Positions 25,387-36,152 of a stretch of DNA of 64,000 nucleotides are shown in pieces. The DNA comes from Candidatus Gastranaerophilales bacterium (lineage in GTDB: Bacteria; Cyanobacteriota; Vampirovibrionia; Gastranaerophilales; Gastranaerophilaceae), in assembly GCA_910586855.1 (NCBI GenBank), contig CAJUJH010000003.1, positions 62,001 through 126,000 on the forward strand. Reading direction: 5' to 3'. Every line of letters begins with the position of its first letter. Within the stretch, counting starts at the first letter, position 1. The notes under the pieces are model-generated. The model was not told the origin of the DNA. It saw only the letters and a list, made by a program, of their open reading frames with translations, and ran no database searches. Position numbers and translations under genes: made by a program.

Positions 25387-25414
25387 AAAAATAAATATAA
25401 TCTAAGGTGCATCT

Positions 25415-25999
25415 TTGAAAGCAAACAAAATATGTGGTTCTAAATTAAAAAAAGCTCAACATATTGTGGAGTTGGCTCTGCTTGCACCTTTTATTATGTT
25501 TTTTATTGGAATTGTTTATCAAATTGCAATCACAATCCATACCAATTATAAATTTAACGCCTCTCTTTATGAGGCTGTAAGTTTTATCTCTTTCACAAAT
25601 AAAATAAATTCAACAGCGGAAGAAACTGTTGAAAATATTGAAAAATACGCAAAAATTCTTTTAAAAGAACGCCATGCACCCTATGAAAATTCTCTTGAAG
25701 TAAAACTTACAAACACAGGAGATATTGATTTTTTAATAGGATTTTATAGATATACATCCACTTTCACAATTTTTAACGGCCTTGATAACTTTAACCCGCA
25801 AAATTACAACTATTTAACAATAATCCCCATAAACAGTGCCATTTTAAGAAAAAATTCTTTTGAAATCCCTGATGCCTTTTTTGAAGACGATTGCAAAATA
25901 GAATCCAATCAAAATCAGGACACAGCGCCTTTGAGAACAAAAACTCAAAATAATACGGAAGGACACCATATAGAAATCCCGGAGGTTGATTTACAATGA
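25415..25999 (+). CDS. TadE-like pilin/assembly protein
   Basis: The start is TTG at 25415 with AAGGTG five bases upstream. The 194-aa protein has the TadE signature near its N-terminus: a short basic leader followed by AQHIVELALLAPFIMFFIG, where the Glu five residues into the hydrophobic stretch corresponds to the prepilin-type Glu5. The remainder is extracytoplasmic. It overlaps the next TadG-like gene by ATGA. No Tad secretion ATPase, prepilin peptidase or Flp pilin lies in the window, so the core machinery must be elsewhere if it exists. Confidence 0.65.
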   Translation: MKANKICGSKLKKAQHIVELALLAPFIMFFIGIVYQIAITIHTNYKFNASLYEAVSFISFTNKINSTAEETVENIEKYAKILLKERHAPYENSLEVKLTNTGDIDFLIGFYRYTSTFTIFNGLDNFNPQNYNYLTIIPINSAILRKNSFEIPDAFFEDDCKIESNQNQDTAPLRTKTQNNTEGHHIEIPEVDLQ

Positions 26000-26955
26000 A
26001 GCCTCTTAAAAAAGATATCATATATAAAAAATCAAAAGCAGCTCTTGCAGGTGCATTGATTATTTTTATGGTATCATTTTTGGTTTTTTGTATTTGTGCA
26101 ACAGATGTTGGAAACGTTGTCACATCCCGTTATAAAGCCCAAAAAATTACAGAAACCATAACTCTATATGCAGCATCATATATTGCCTCTCTGGATGAAT
26201 CCGAAAGAAATACTTCATCATTGGATGATATTAAAGAGAGATTTGAAAACCTATACTCAAATAAAGAAATCACAGGTGTTTATAGATTTAAAATTTCAGA
26301 TATAGAAATCAATAATGATGATTCTGATGCACCTAAAATTAAACTGACTACAACCACATCTATCCCGACACTTTTTTTGAGATATGTTGGCTTTGGAATA
26401 ATTAATATCATACAAACTTCATATGCAAAAGCCTCTCAAGTTCAAATACCTGAAATTGATTCTGATGATAAATCTTACACATTTAGGTCAGAAAAAATCA
26501 TAACCGATAAAAGAGGGGACGATTTAAAAATAACATATAACGGTGATTATCTTGCCTTTGCGGGATTAAACGACAGAGATAACATTTATTGGATTGATAT
26601 AGGTTCAATGAGCAATAACGAGGATAAAAAACATTTTACAATTTCAAACACCGATTCAAGCTATGATACCTGGTGTATCTCAAAAGACAGTACATTTGAT
26701 TTAACAAATGACCCCGATAAAACAATCGGGCTTATCCGATACATAAAAATAATAAAAGTGGATAGCTGCACATCTAAAACCGTGGAAGGAGCAGGTGTTT
26801 TAGAAGAAAGTACAGATGCAGAAAACACTGATACAGGAAATAAAAATGAAGGCGCACAGCCTGAAAATGAGGATACTGAAGAAAGCACCGCAGAACCTAT
26901 TGTTACAATCCTAAATTCGGTTAAGATAATAAGCCGCAAAGAATTTTTAAACTGA
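25996..26955 (+). CDS. TadG-like membrane-anchored protein
   Basis: The 319-aa protein has a basic N-terminus, one membrane helix (about residues 14-35, ALIIFMVSFLVFCICATDV) and a helical, then beta-rich extracytoplasmic part ending in a Glu/Thr/Asn-rich linker (about 260-300). The helix followed by an A/S-rich alpha segment resembles the N-terminal domain of TadE/TadG-like Flp pilus proteins. It is translationally coupled to the preceding TadE-like gene. It ends 72 bases before polA. Confidence 0.6.
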   Translation: MKPLKKDIIYKKSKAALAGALIIFMVSFLVFCICATDVGNVVTSRYKAQKITETITLYAASYIASLDESERNTSSLDDIKERFENLYSNKEITGVYRFKISDIEINNDDSDAPKIKLTTTTSIPTLFLRYVGFGIINIIQTSYAKASQVQIPEIDSDDKSYTFRSEKIITDKRGDDLKITYNGDYLAFAGLNDRDNIYWIDIGSMSNNEDKKHFTISNTDSSYDTWCISKDSTFDLTNDPDKTIGLIRYIKIIKVDSCTSKTVEGAGVLEESTDAENTDTGNKNEGAQPENEDTEESTAEPIVTILNSVKIISRKEFLN

Positions 26956-27027
26956 ATAATATTTGGTGTAAAATTATATTAGCACTTTTTTAAAAAATCA
27001 AGACAGGGGAAGCCAAAAGGAAGTTTT

Positions 27028-29745
27028 ATGGAAGAGAATAAATCTAAAACACTGTTGTTAATAGATGGGCACGCCCTTGCTTTTAGGATGTTTTTTGCGC
27101 TTGAGCGCACAAATATGCAGACAACCGAACATACGCCTACCTGGGCAGTTTACGGTTTTTTTAAAGCAATATTTGACCTTTTAAGACAAAATAACGGGCT
27201 TGAAGGCATTAAGCCCGATTCAATCGCCGTAGCTTTTGATGTTTCAAGACACACTTTCCGCCTTGAAAAATATGAAGGATACAAAGCAAACAGAGAATCT
27301 ATGCCGGATTCCCTCCGCCCACAGCTAGAGCTTATTATGGAGGGCTTAAAGGCACTTAATATCCCAATTTACACAAAAGAAGGTTTTGAAGGAGATGATA
27401 TTATAGGCACCATCTCAAAAATGGCAACAGCACTTCATCATAAAACCTATATTTTAACAGGTGACAGAGACTCTTTCCAGCTTATCAATAAAGAAGGTAC
27501 AGTAAGTGTTTTAATCCCAAGCAAGGGTGAAATTTTAACCTACGATTGGAATAAAGTTTATGAAAAAATGGAAGTATATCCAAATCAGGTTATAGACTAC
27601 AAGGCTCTTTGCGGCGATACATCAGATAATATACCAGGCGTTAAGGGAATAGGTCCAAAAACCGCAGCAGGACTGTTAAATGAGTATCAAACGCTGGAAA
27701 ATATTTATAAAAACATTGATAACATTACAAAAAAATCAGTAAAAGAAAAACTGATTGAACATAAGGGAATAGCAGAGCTGTCACAGTTTTTAGCCACAAT
27801 TAAAACAGATGTTGAAATTGATTTTGATTTTGCAAATACCTGCCTTGAGATTGAAAAAAAGAATAATGTCATTGAATTTTTCAACAAGGTTCAATTTTTT
27901 AGCTTTGTAAAAAATATTGATAACCTTCTAAAACCATTCTTATGCAAAGATGAAGCCGGTCAAAATATTACCGCAGGCAGGGAAACTTCAAATAATATAG
28001 ATGAAAAAGAAGCTTCTATTGTTAAATTTAAAGAAGATGAACCTGAAACAAATAATTCAAACCCAATTCAAGGTTCATTATTCGGCATATTGGAGCAGCC
28101 TGCGCAAACCCAAAACAATAAACCTGTTTTTGAAAAAACGGATTTTGAAACATTGAAAACCCGCCTAAATGAAATCAAAACCCCGCTTTCATTTTTAATA
28201 GATAACGATACGGTTTATTTTGCAGCCGATAACCTTTCTACAAGTGCATCTTTTGATATTGCGCAAGAAATTTTAAAGAATGATAAAATTCAAAAAATCA
28301 CCTTTGATATTAAAAATGCGCTTGAAATATTTCCTGAAATTGAAGGTATTATTGATGATGTTATGCTATCAAGCTATGTTAAAGATTCATCAAGAAAACA
28401 TGATTTAGTAAGCCAAATTCAAAATTATCTTAAAATTATCCCTGATGAAACCAATAAAAATGAGCTTGCTTACTGCATTTTAAAACTGCACGAATTTTAC
28501 CAAAAAACATTTACCGTTGAAGAAAAAAATGTCTTGAAAGATATTGAGCTGCCGCTTGCTTTTGTTTTATCAAAAATGGAAAAAGAAGGCGTATGTCTTG
28601 ATGTTGACTATTTAAAAGAATTATCGGAAGAAATAAACAGCAAAGTTTCAGGCTTTGAAGCTGATATTTATAAAGAAGCAGGAAGGATTTTTAATATAAA
28701 TTCTCCAAAACAGGTTGGCGAAGTACTTTTCGATACATTAAAAATCAAACCCGGCAAGAAAAACAAAACCGGCTATTCAACAAATGCCAAAATCCTTGAA
28801 GATTTGGCACAAGAGCATAAAATTGCCAGTGATATTTTAGAGCACAGAACATTAATGAAGCTAAAAACTACATATGTTGATAACTTGCCAAAGCTTTTAG
28901 GAAAAGATAACAAGCTGCACACACATTTTAATCAGATTGTAACCACAACAGGGCGTCTTTCAAGCTCTGACCCTAATCTTCAAAATATACCGATTAGAAC
29001 AGAATTTTCAAATAGAATCCGTGCCGCCTTTATCCCCTGCAGTGATGATTATTCAATCCTTGCAGCTGATTATTCACAAATAGAATTAAGGCTTCTTGCC
29101 CATATATCTGGCGATGAGGCACTTATTAACGCATTTTTACATGATGCTGATATCCACACACTTACAGCCTCAAGAATTTTTGATGTTTCAACCGATAATG
29201 TTACAAAGGAAATGCGAAGAAAAGCAAAAGCCGTAAATTTTGGAATAGTATACGGACAAACCCGCTACGGCTTAGCTTCTGCCCTTGGTATAACACCAAT
29301 TGAAGCCCAAACTTTCATTGATAAATATTTTAAACAATACCCAAAAATCAATACCTACATTACAAATACGCTGATTCAAGCCCATGAAAACGGCTATGTT
29401 GAAACCTTATACGGCAGAAGGCGCTATTTAGGGGAAGAATTAAACTCAAGAAATACAAAAATAAGAGAATTTGCGGAACGCGCCGCAATAAACGCGCCTC
29501 TGCAGGGTTCTGCCGCTGATTTAATCAAAATAGCAATGATAGAGCTTAATAGCAGCTTAAAAGAAAAAAATCTGCCAGCAAAAATGCTTTTACAGGTGCA
29601 TGACGAACTTGTGCTTGAAGTAAGAAACGATAAGCTCGATGAAGTTAAAGAAGCAGTAATAAAGGCTATGGAGCTAAATCAGCCTTTAAGAGTGCCGTTG
29701 GTTGCAGATGTTAAAATCGGCAAAACCTGGAAGGATAGCAAATAA
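27028..29745 (+). CDS. polA: DNA polymerase I
   Basis: The 905-aa protein has an N-terminal 5' nuclease (LLLIDGHALAFRMFFAL, EGDDIIGTI, GDTSDNIPGVKGIGPKTA), a middle domain in the exonuclease position, and a C-terminal family A polymerase. Polymerase motif A is DYSQIELRLLAHISGD (Asp681), motif B RRKAKAVNFGIVYGQ, and motif C QVHDELVLEV (His858-Asp859). In the middle domain the acidic DxE pair of a proofreading exonuclease is missing (LSFLIDND), so 3'-5' proofreading is probably lost, as in several bacterial Pol I. Used for primer removal and repair. It is the first gene of a repair/replication run with priA, a helicase and a nuclease. Confidence 0.97.
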   Translation: MEENKSKTLLLIDGHALAFRMFFALERTNMQTTEHTPTWAVYGFFKAIFDLLRQNNGLEGIKPDSIAVAFDVSRHTFRLEKYEGYKANRESMPDSLRPQLELIMEGLKALNIPIYTKEGFEGDDIIGTISKMATALHHKTYILTGDRDSFQLINKEGTVSVLIPSKGEILTYDWNKVYEKMEVYPNQVIDYKALCGDTSDNIPGVKGIGPKTAAGLLNEYQTLENIYKNIDNITKKSVKEKLIEHKGIAELSQFLATIKTDVEIDFDFANTCLEIEKKNNVIEFFNKVQFFSFVKNIDNLLKPFLCKDEAGQNITAGRETSNNIDEKEASIVKFKEDEPETNNSNPIQGSLFGILEQPAQTQNNKPVFEKTDFETLKTRLNEIKTPLSFLIDNDTVYFAADNLSTSASFDIAQEILKNDKIQKITFDIKNALEIFPEIEGIIDDVMLSSYVKDSSRKHDLVSQIQNYLKIIPDETNKNELAYCILKLHEFYQKTFTVEEKNVLKDIELPLAFVLSKMEKEGVCLDVDYLKELSEEINSKVSGFEADIYKEAGRIFNINSPKQVGEVLFDTLKIKPGKKNKTGYSTNAKILEDLAQEHKIASDILEHRTLMKLKTTYVDNLPKLLGKDNKLHTHFNQIVTTTGRLSSSDPNLQNIPIRTEFSNRIRAAFIPCSDDYSILAADYSQIELRLLAHISGDEALINAFLHDADIHTLTASRIFDVSTDNVTKEMRRKAKAVNFGIVYGQTRYGLASALGITPIEAQTFIDKYFKQYPKINTYITNTLIQAHENGYVETLYGRRRYLGEELNSRNTKIREFAERAAINAPLQGSAADLIKIAMIELNSSLKEKNLPAKMLLQVHDELVLEVRNDKLDEVKEAVIKAMELNQPLRVPLVADVKIGKTWKDSK

Positions 29746-30161
29746 TGAAAAAAAACATGTTAATATCTATGTTAACGCTTTGTGCGTTTTGCAGCCCGAT
29801 ATGTTTTAATACAGTTCATAATAATGCTTTAAATACACCTGGAACAGCTGAAGCTGCCACCTACCTTGATGATTCAAGCAAAAATTTCGGAATTTCAGCT
29901 GATAATATGTATTTAACATCGCTTTCCGTTTTAAACAGTTTGGACTATGAAATTATTGAAATGCAGTCTAAAAGCGGATATATCCTCTTTAGAACAGGCG
30001 CAAAAGATTATATTATGACAGTAACTGCTATAACACCGGTTACATCAAATATTAAAATCCTCCCTGCAAACAGCGTTTATTCAACAGGCACCACTGTTCA
30101 AAAAACAATCTTTAACGAGTTGGAATTAAATAAGTTAAATCTCCTTAAAAAACAAGGCTAA
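29745..30161 (+). CDS. Small secreted hypothetical protein
   Basis: The 138-aa protein overlaps the polA stop by one base (TAATG) and has a signal peptide (hydrophobic residues about 5-20). The mature part (from about AEAATY) is a small alpha/beta domain: a SLSVLNSLDYEIIEMQSKSG helix-strand unit, YILFRTG, then YIMTVTAIT. The shape recalls small periplasmic domains but I cannot name it. Its position between polA and priA is probably transcriptional rather than functional. Confidence 0.65.
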   Translation: MKKNMLISMLTLCAFCSPICFNTVHNNALNTPGTAEAATYLDDSSKNFGISADNMYLTSLSVLNSLDYEIIEMQSKSGYILFRTGAKDYIMTVTAITPVTSNIKILPANSVYSTGTTVQKTIFNELELNKLNLLKKQG

Positions 30162-30167
30162 AATACT

Positions 30168-32231
30168 ATGGAAGACAATCCAAAAAATGATTATAAATAC
30201 GCTCTTTGCCTTGTAGATATCTCAACTCTTGGCACAAAAACTTTTTCATACCTTATTCCTGATGATATGAAGAATATAATAAAGATTGGCCAGCCTGTAA
30301 CCCTGCCTTTTGGAAACGGGAATCGTAAAATAAAAGGATACGTTGTAGGATTTTCAAATTACCTTGAAGAGGGAATTAAGGCAAAATATATTGATGAAAT
30401 TTTAGATACGGAGCCAATGTTTACCCTTGAATACTTAAAAATGCTTGAATGGGTTGCAAATTATTATTTTTCAGACCTTCCAACAGTTTTAAAGACTGCA
30501 CTCCCTGAAAAATTTTTCCAAAAGAATCTAAAAAACTACAGAAAACCTAATAAAGAATTAAAGGTACTGCAAACTGAAAAATCAAAGGATAAGCACACTC
30601 TATCTAAAGAGCAGCAGAAAATTTATGATGATATTAAAAAAGTAGATGCCAAAACCTCTCTATTATACGGCATTACAGGTTCAGGCAAAACAGAAATTTA
30701 TTTTAAACTGATTGAAGATACAATTAAAGAAGGTAAAAATGTACTTTTTCTGGCACCTGAAATCGCTCTTGTATCACAGCTTACAGCCCGCACAATTAAA
30801 AGATTTGGCAAAACCTCCGTTGGAATCTGGCACAGTTCAATCACAGAAGCTGAAAAATATAAAGTATGGCAAAAATTAAGAAATGATGAAATAAAAATCC
30901 TGTTTGGAGCCCGCTCATCAGTATTTGCACCAATTAAAAATTTAGGGCTCATAATAATTGATGAAGAAAATGACCCAGCCTACAAGCAGACCATGCCATC
31001 TCCAAGATATTCAGCCGTTGAAGTAGCAAAAAAACTCATTGAATTGAATGATGATATAAATGGGGGTGCAAAATTAATCCTTGGCAGTGCTACCCCTGAT
31101 ATTAAAAGCTATTATGAGGCTAAAAATTCAAATTCTCTTTTTGTTTTGAATAAAAGATACAATAATGCAGAACTTCCCAAAGTAAAAATTATCGATATGC
31201 GGATGGAGCGCGGTTTTGGAAACAACGGTATTTTTTCAAAATATTTGATTGATGAAATCCATAGAACCGTAAAAAATAAAAATCAGGTAATTTTGCTCAT
31301 AAATAGGCGCGGTTTTTCAAGCTACACACAGTGTATGGAATGTTCAACCGTAATTGAATGCCCAAAATGCGCAATTCCTTTGATTTACCATTCCCAAACC
31401 CATTCGCACCGCTGCCACTACTGTAACTATGAAATTAAAAACCTCACCAAATGCCCGAAATGCGAATCGGAAGGTACTTTGGAAAACTTTGGCACAGGCA
31501 CTCAAAGGGTAGAAGAAGTTGCAGCTAAAATTTTTCCCGATTACAAAATTCAAAGGCTTGATTCAGACAGTTTGAGCAAAAAAAACGAGCACTTTGAAAT
31601 TTTAGAGAATTTTTCAAACGGTGAGATTGATATTTTAATCGGCACACAAATGATAGCAAAAGGGCTTGATAACCCGAATGTTACGCTTGTTGGCGTCATA
31701 AATGCTGATTTAAGCTTCAACCTGCCCGATTTTAGAAGCTCTGAGCGCGGCTTTTCGCTCCTCTGCCAGGTTGCAGGGCGTTCAGGGCGCGGAAAAGACG
31801 AAGGTAAGGTAATTTTCCAAACCTTTAATAATTCAAATATTTTCCTGGATAAGGCTCGCGAACAGGATTATGAAAGCTTTTTTGAAAATGAAATCGAAAT
31901 CAGAGAAGCCTTTGACTACCCGCCGTTTTCAAAAATTATAAGAATAATATTAAGTTCCGATAATAATTTCCGCGCAGAAAAATCTGCAATGGAAATCGCT
32001 ATGCGTTTAAAAGATTGGATTGATAAACAAAGCTTGTCTGAAAGATTAATCGTTATGGGTCCTGCAGCTTGCGTCTTAGAAAAAATCAGGGGCGAATTTC
32101 GATTTAACATCATAGTAAAAAACAAGCTTGAAGAAAAAGGGCACAACATAATCCTTTCATTTTTAAGAAAAATTATTCTTCCAAATGATATTAAAATGGT
32201 TGTAGATGTTGACCCTATGGATATTTTATAG
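30168..32231 (+). CDS. priA: Primosomal helicase PriA
   Basis: The 687-aa protein restarts stalled forks. It has an N-terminal 3'-end-binding domain, a Walker A (GITGSGKTE, residues 168-176), a DEEN Walker B variant (IIIDEENDP), an ILGSATPD motif, and the diagnostic zinc module (CMECSTVIECPKC then CHYCNYE and CPKCES) inside the helicase core. The C-terminus carries GTQMIAKGLDNPNVTLV and GRSGRG. The length is normal. The stop is immediately followed by the ATG of the large helicase gene, so the two are co-translated. Confidence 0.95.
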   Translation: MEDNPKNDYKYALCLVDISTLGTKTFSYLIPDDMKNIIKIGQPVTLPFGNGNRKIKGYVVGFSNYLEEGIKAKYIDEILDTEPMFTLEYLKMLEWVANYYFSDLPTVLKTALPEKFFQKNLKNYRKPNKELKVLQTEKSKDKHTLSKEQQKIYDDIKKVDAKTSLLYGITGSGKTEIYFKLIEDTIKEGKNVLFLAPEIALVSQLTARTIKRFGKTSVGIWHSSITEAEKYKVWQKLRNDEIKILFGARSSVFAPIKNLGLIIIDEENDPAYKQTMPSPRYSAVEVAKKLIELNDDINGGAKLILGSATPDIKSYYEAKNSNSLFVLNKRYNNAELPKVKIIDMRMERGFGNNGIFSKYLIDEIHRTVKNKNQVILLINRRGFSSYTQCMECSTVIECPKCAIPLIYHSQTHSHRCHYCNYEIKNLTKCPKCESEGTLENFGTGTQRVEEVAAKIFPDYKIQRLDSDSLSKKNEHFEILENFSNGEIDILIGTQMIAKGLDNPNVTLVGVINADLSFNLPDFRSSERGFSLLCQVAGRSGRGKDEGKVIFQTFNNSNIFLDKAREQDYESFFENEIEIREAFDYPPFSKIIRIILSSDNNFRAEKSAMEIAMRLKDWIDKQSLSERLIVMGPAACVLEKIRGEFRFNIIVKNKLEEKGHNIILSFLRKIILPNDIKMVVDVDPMDIL

Positions 32232-35200
32232 ATGTTAATCAAGGGAAATTTAAATTCTAATAAAACTGATATCCTGATAGATTCCTGCGCAAAGCTTTTA
32301 AATCAAGGGGTTAGCGCGGATAAGATTCTTGTCATTGTGCAAAATTTTAAGAAAAAGAATGAATTTACAAAAAAAATAAAAGAAAAGCTTGAAATAGAGG
32401 CTCTTACAAACCTTAATATCTACACATTTTTTGGGCTTGTATATAATAAAATTCTTGAAAACTGGCTTTTGGTTGAAAATAAAATAAAAGACGATAATGC
32501 AAAAATCACTCCGAATCTTTCAGGGTTGGAAGTCAGCCAATACATTTTTAAAAACGCCATAGATGAAATAAAATTTAAAGGCTATAATTCAAAAGTAAAC
32601 CTCTTGCACCAGCTTTTAAGGCGCTATTCGCTCTGTGTTTTAAATGCACTCACACCAGATGAAATAAAAGACCGCTCAAGGATTCTTTTAGACCCTTTCT
32701 ATTCCGATATCAAAAATGCACTGAATCTATATAAGCTTAAAACCCTGAATTTAAGAGCATTTGACTATCTAAGACAGGCAGATATTTTTAAATTTATTTA
32801 TGAAAATACATTAAATTCCTTTGAATACGTATTTTTGGATGATGGTGATGAGATAACCCCTGCACTTTTTCAATATTTAAATCACATAAAAAAAGATGTT
32901 AAAGAATTTTTCATAGCCTATGATGAATTTGGCTGCACAAGAAAAGGATTTTTAGGCGCCCTTGAATTTGATTTTGAAAGATTTTTAAATGAAAAACCCG
33001 TTATTCTAAAACCATCTTTTAAAGATAAAAAAGCGGATGAAATCTTTACTGCTGTAAAAAATGAAACTCCTGTTTTAATTGAAAATTCCATTAAAAAAAG
33101 TTTTATAAGACAAGATGAGATGATAGAAGATGTTATAAACCAAATAACTGCGCTTCTTTCAAACCCGAAAAACAGGTTGCAGCCTTCTGATATCTCAATC
33201 ATTACCCCAAATATTGATAATTATCTTAAAATGCAGTTTGGTAAATTAAATTATCCTGTTAAATTTTTATCAGGAAGCGGAAAACTTTCTCATAATCCTG
33301 TCATAGGTTCAATTTTAGAGATTTTAAAAATTTTAAATAATAAAAATTTAAAAATTTCTCCCTATATTTTAAGAGGAATTTTAGCCAAAATTCTAAAAAC
33401 AGATTTTATTCTCACCTTAAAAATTACGGACAAATACGAAGTTGACGGCGAAGATATATTTAAAACCCTAAAAAATTTTAAGGATAATAAAAATATAGAG
33501 CGCTTTTTGGAATTATCAAATGAAATTAAAGATTTAAAACTATCTGAACAGTTATTTGCAATCTCAAATGAATATATCCCATTAACCCTTGAAAATAAGG
33601 ACAATATCTATAAAATTAACCAGCTTTTAAAACAGATAAGAGATTTTGAAGAAACATTCAAGGATTCCGTTTCAAATAAAGAACTTATTTTTCAGCTTGA
33701 AAACACAATAATTTCTGAAAACCCCCTAAATAGCGAAGTTAAAGAAGAAAATGCCATAATCGTTTCTACCGCACAAAAAATAATAGATAATTCAATAAAA
33801 TCAAAACATACATTCATTTTAGATACCACAAGTTCAAACTGGATAAAGCAGGATATAGGACCCCTTTATAATGCCTGGGTATTTCAAAAAAGCTGGAAAA
33901 AACGCTCTTTTGAGCTTGAAGACAATATAAAATGTTCACTTGATAAAACAGCAAGGATTTTAAGGAAAATCTATCTTTTAAATGAAGGTGTACCAGAATC
34001 CGCCCAAAGCAGCAGCACAGAAGCTGCCCTAAATGAAGGTAAAATTTATATCTATTCAAGTATTTACGATTTTTTAGGTGCTGAAAATTTTAAAGGCATA
34101 AACCATTTTTTCAAAGAGCCTGACCTAGGTACCCAAACTGAGCAAACAGATAAAAAAGAATTTAAAATAATCCCCCGCCCTGACCAGGCGCCTGTTTTAG
34201 AATACAAAGAAGGCAAAATGGCAGTAAGTGCAGTTGCAGGAGCAGGAAAAACCACAATAATGCTTGCACTTATTTTAAAACTTCTTAATGAAAAAGTGCC
34301 GGTTCAAAATATTTTTGTCCTAACCTTTATGGATTCTGCAGCAAGAAATTTTAAAGAAAGAATAAAATCAAACTTTCCAAACCTTGTTGAATTACCGCAT
34401 ATATCAACTATCCACGGGCTTGCCCTCCGTATTTTAAGGGAAAATAATAACCATACAAAAGTGAATCTTGATGTTGATTTTGAAATTTTGGACGATATTA
34501 AAAGAAGCACTATAATAAAAGAAATAATCTCTAATTTAGGGCTTGAATTAACCAAGGCAGAACTATACGAACGTGCGATTTCAACCTATAAAAACCAAAA
34601 AACCAAAAACCCAGATAAACTTTCACCTCTTTTTAAAAGAATTTATGAAACCTATAAAACTACTCTTTTATCAAATAATTACATAGATTATGATGACCTT
34701 TTATCCCTTTCTTTATCACTCCTTCAAAACCATAAAAGCATAAGAGAATATTATCAAAATTTAATGCGCTTTATAATTGAAGATGAAGCGCAGGATTCAA
34801 GCGAAATACAGCAGGAATTAATCAAAATTTTATCAGACGGGCACAAAAACCTTATCCGCTGTGGAGATATAAACCAGGCAATAACCACAACCTTTTCTAA
34901 TGCCGATGTTAAAGGATTTAAAAAATTTATTGAAGAAAATAAAAATGTTAAAATGAATTATTCAAATAGAAACGCAACAGGGATAATTGATTTTGCAAAT
35001 GGCCTTATACAATTTGGACAAACAATTTCAGACAGTGCCTTTCTACCCATTGAAACAAAGCCTGTTGAAGGAAAAAATATAATTGACCCAAACAGCGTTC
35101 TAGAAAACATCTTTGAAAAAGAAAAAGATGAAAAAGATTTTATCTTAAAAAAAATTGAAGAAATTAATGAAAAAGAGCCAAATTCAAGCATAGCAATTCT

Positions 35201-36152
35201 TTTAAGAAGCAACCGCGGGGTTTTGGATTGGAGTAATTATTTAACAGAATTTTCAACATTAAAATTTGCGGCAAATTCTGATACTTTAAACTTAAACCCT
35301 GTATTTAGAACAGTTTTAGCTGCTCTAAACTTTATACATAACCCGCTTAATAACAAAACCGTAAAACATTTTGCTAAAACCCTTATGGAGCTTGGTTTTT
35401 ATAAACAGGATTTTGAAATATTGGAATTTTTGGATAAATTAAATTCGCCCTTTATTTTAGGCAATAATGAATACTTTAGCATCTTTTGGGATTTAAAATA
35501 TTTCCTTGAACTTTGGAATCTCCCAATTTATGAAATTGCATACAAGGTCGGTGAATTTTATTTTTCAAATATTACGCCTGATAGGCAAAACCCAAACCAA
35601 ACCGTTATAAAAAAGACGCAAGAGGTTAAAAAAGCTAATATACCGCTTGTTTCAGGCATAGTTTCAAAAGTTTATAATCAATATAAAACCTTTGAAGATA
35701 CAATAGAAAGACTGAATATCCTCGCAGATAAGATAAATAGAACCGGAATAAAATTAATTTCAGACACTGAAGAAAAAAAGAATGACGGCACTATAAAAAT
35801 ATTAACTCTGCACAAATCAAAGGGTGATGAATTTGACTATGTTTTTATCCCCGAACTTTACAAAGACAATCTTTCATTGAATATTTCAGATGTAAAATTA
35901 AAAGATAATTCAAAATTTATTGAAAACATAAAAACAAACCCAAAAAATGAGGAAGAATTGAAGAATGAAATTTTGGATGAAAACTTTAGACTCGCATATG
36001 TCGGCGTAACACGCGCAAAAAGAAAGCTTTATCTAAGCTGTGCTATGGAGTATAAAATATTTAACAAAATAAGAGAAAAGGCGCCAAATGAGCTTTTTGA
36101 GATTCTAAACGACAGGACAGATGATATACCGGAGGAGGGATATTATGTGTGA
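32232..36152 (+). CDS. Fused inactive and active UvrD/AddA-type helicase
   Basis: The 1306-aa protein contains two SF1 helicase-like halves. The C-terminal half is intact: Walker A AVSAVAGAGKTT (664-675), ISTIHGLALRIL, motif II FIIEDEAQDSSE (about 846-857), IRCGDINQAI, NYSNRN, ILTLHKSKGDEFDYVF, and motif VI YVGVTRAKRKLYLS (about 1254-1267). The N-terminal half keeps the shape but not the residues: GNLNSNKT in place of Walker A, YVFLDDGDEITPALFQYL (about 198-215) as a motif II relic, and IIVSTAQKIID as a motif V relic. This is like an AddB-type inactive partner fused in front of AddA. No nuclease domain is attached; a RecB-type nuclease follows with an eight-base overlap. Likely role: end resection in recombinational repair. 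Confidence 0.85.
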   Translation: MLIKGNLNSNKTDILIDSCAKLLNQGVSADKILVIVQNFKKKNEFTKKIKEKLEIEALTNLNIYTFFGLVYNKILENWLLVENKIKDDNAKITPNLSGLEVSQYIFKNAIDEIKFKGYNSKVNLLHQLLRRYSLCVLNALTPDEIKDRSRILLDPFYSDIKNALNLYKLKTLNLRAFDYLRQADIFKFIYENTLNSFEYVFLDDGDEITPALFQYLNHIKKDVKEFFIAYDEFGCTRKGFLGALEFDFERFLNEKPVILKPSFKDKKADEIFTAVKNETPVLIENSIKKSFIRQDEMIEDVINQITALLSNPKNRLQPSDISIITPNIDNYLKMQFGKLNYPVKFLSGSGKLSHNPVIGSILEILKILNNKNLKISPYILRGILAKILKTDFILTLKITDKYEVDGEDIFKTLKNFKDNKNIERFLELSNEIKDLKLSEQLFAISNEYIPLTLENKDNIYKINQLLKQIRDFEETFKDSVSNKELIFQLENTIISENPLNSEVKEENAIIVSTAQKIIDNSIKSKHTFILDTTSSNWIKQDIGPLYNAWVFQKSWKKRSFELEDNIKCSLDKTARILRKIYLLNEGVPESAQSSSTEAALNEGKIYIYSSIYDFLGAENFKGINHFFKEPDLGTQTEQTDKKEFKIIPRPDQAPVLEYKEGKMAVSAVAGAGKTTIMLALILKLLNEKVPVQNIFVLTFMDSAARNFKERIKSNFPNLVELPHISTIHGLALRILRENNNHTKVNLDVDFEILDDIKRSTIIKEIISNLGLELTKAELYERAISTYKNQKTKNPDKLSPLFKRIYETYKTTLLSNNYIDYDDLLSLSLSLLQNHKSIREYYQNLMRFIIEDEAQDSSEIQQELIKILSDGHKNLIRCGDINQAITTTFSNADVKGFKKFIEENKNVKMNYSNRNATGIIDFANGLIQFGQTISDSAFLPIETKPVEGKNIIDPNSVLENIFEKEKDEKDFILKKIEEINEKEPNSSIAILLRSNRGVLDWSNYLTEFSTLKFAANSDTLNLNPVFRTVLAALNFIHNPLNNKTVKHFAKTLMELGFYKQDFEILEFLDKLNSPFILGNNEYFSIFWDLKYFLELWNLPIYEIAYKVGEFYFSNITPDRQNPNQTVIKKTQEVKKANIPLVSGIVSKVYNQYKTFEDTIERLNILADKINRTGIKLISDTEEKKNDGTIKILTLHKSKGDEFDYVFIPELYKDNLSLNISDVKLKDNSKFIENIKTNPKNEEELKNEILDENFRLAYVGVTRAKRKLYLSCAMEYKIFNKIREKAPNELFEILNDRTDDIPEEGYYV

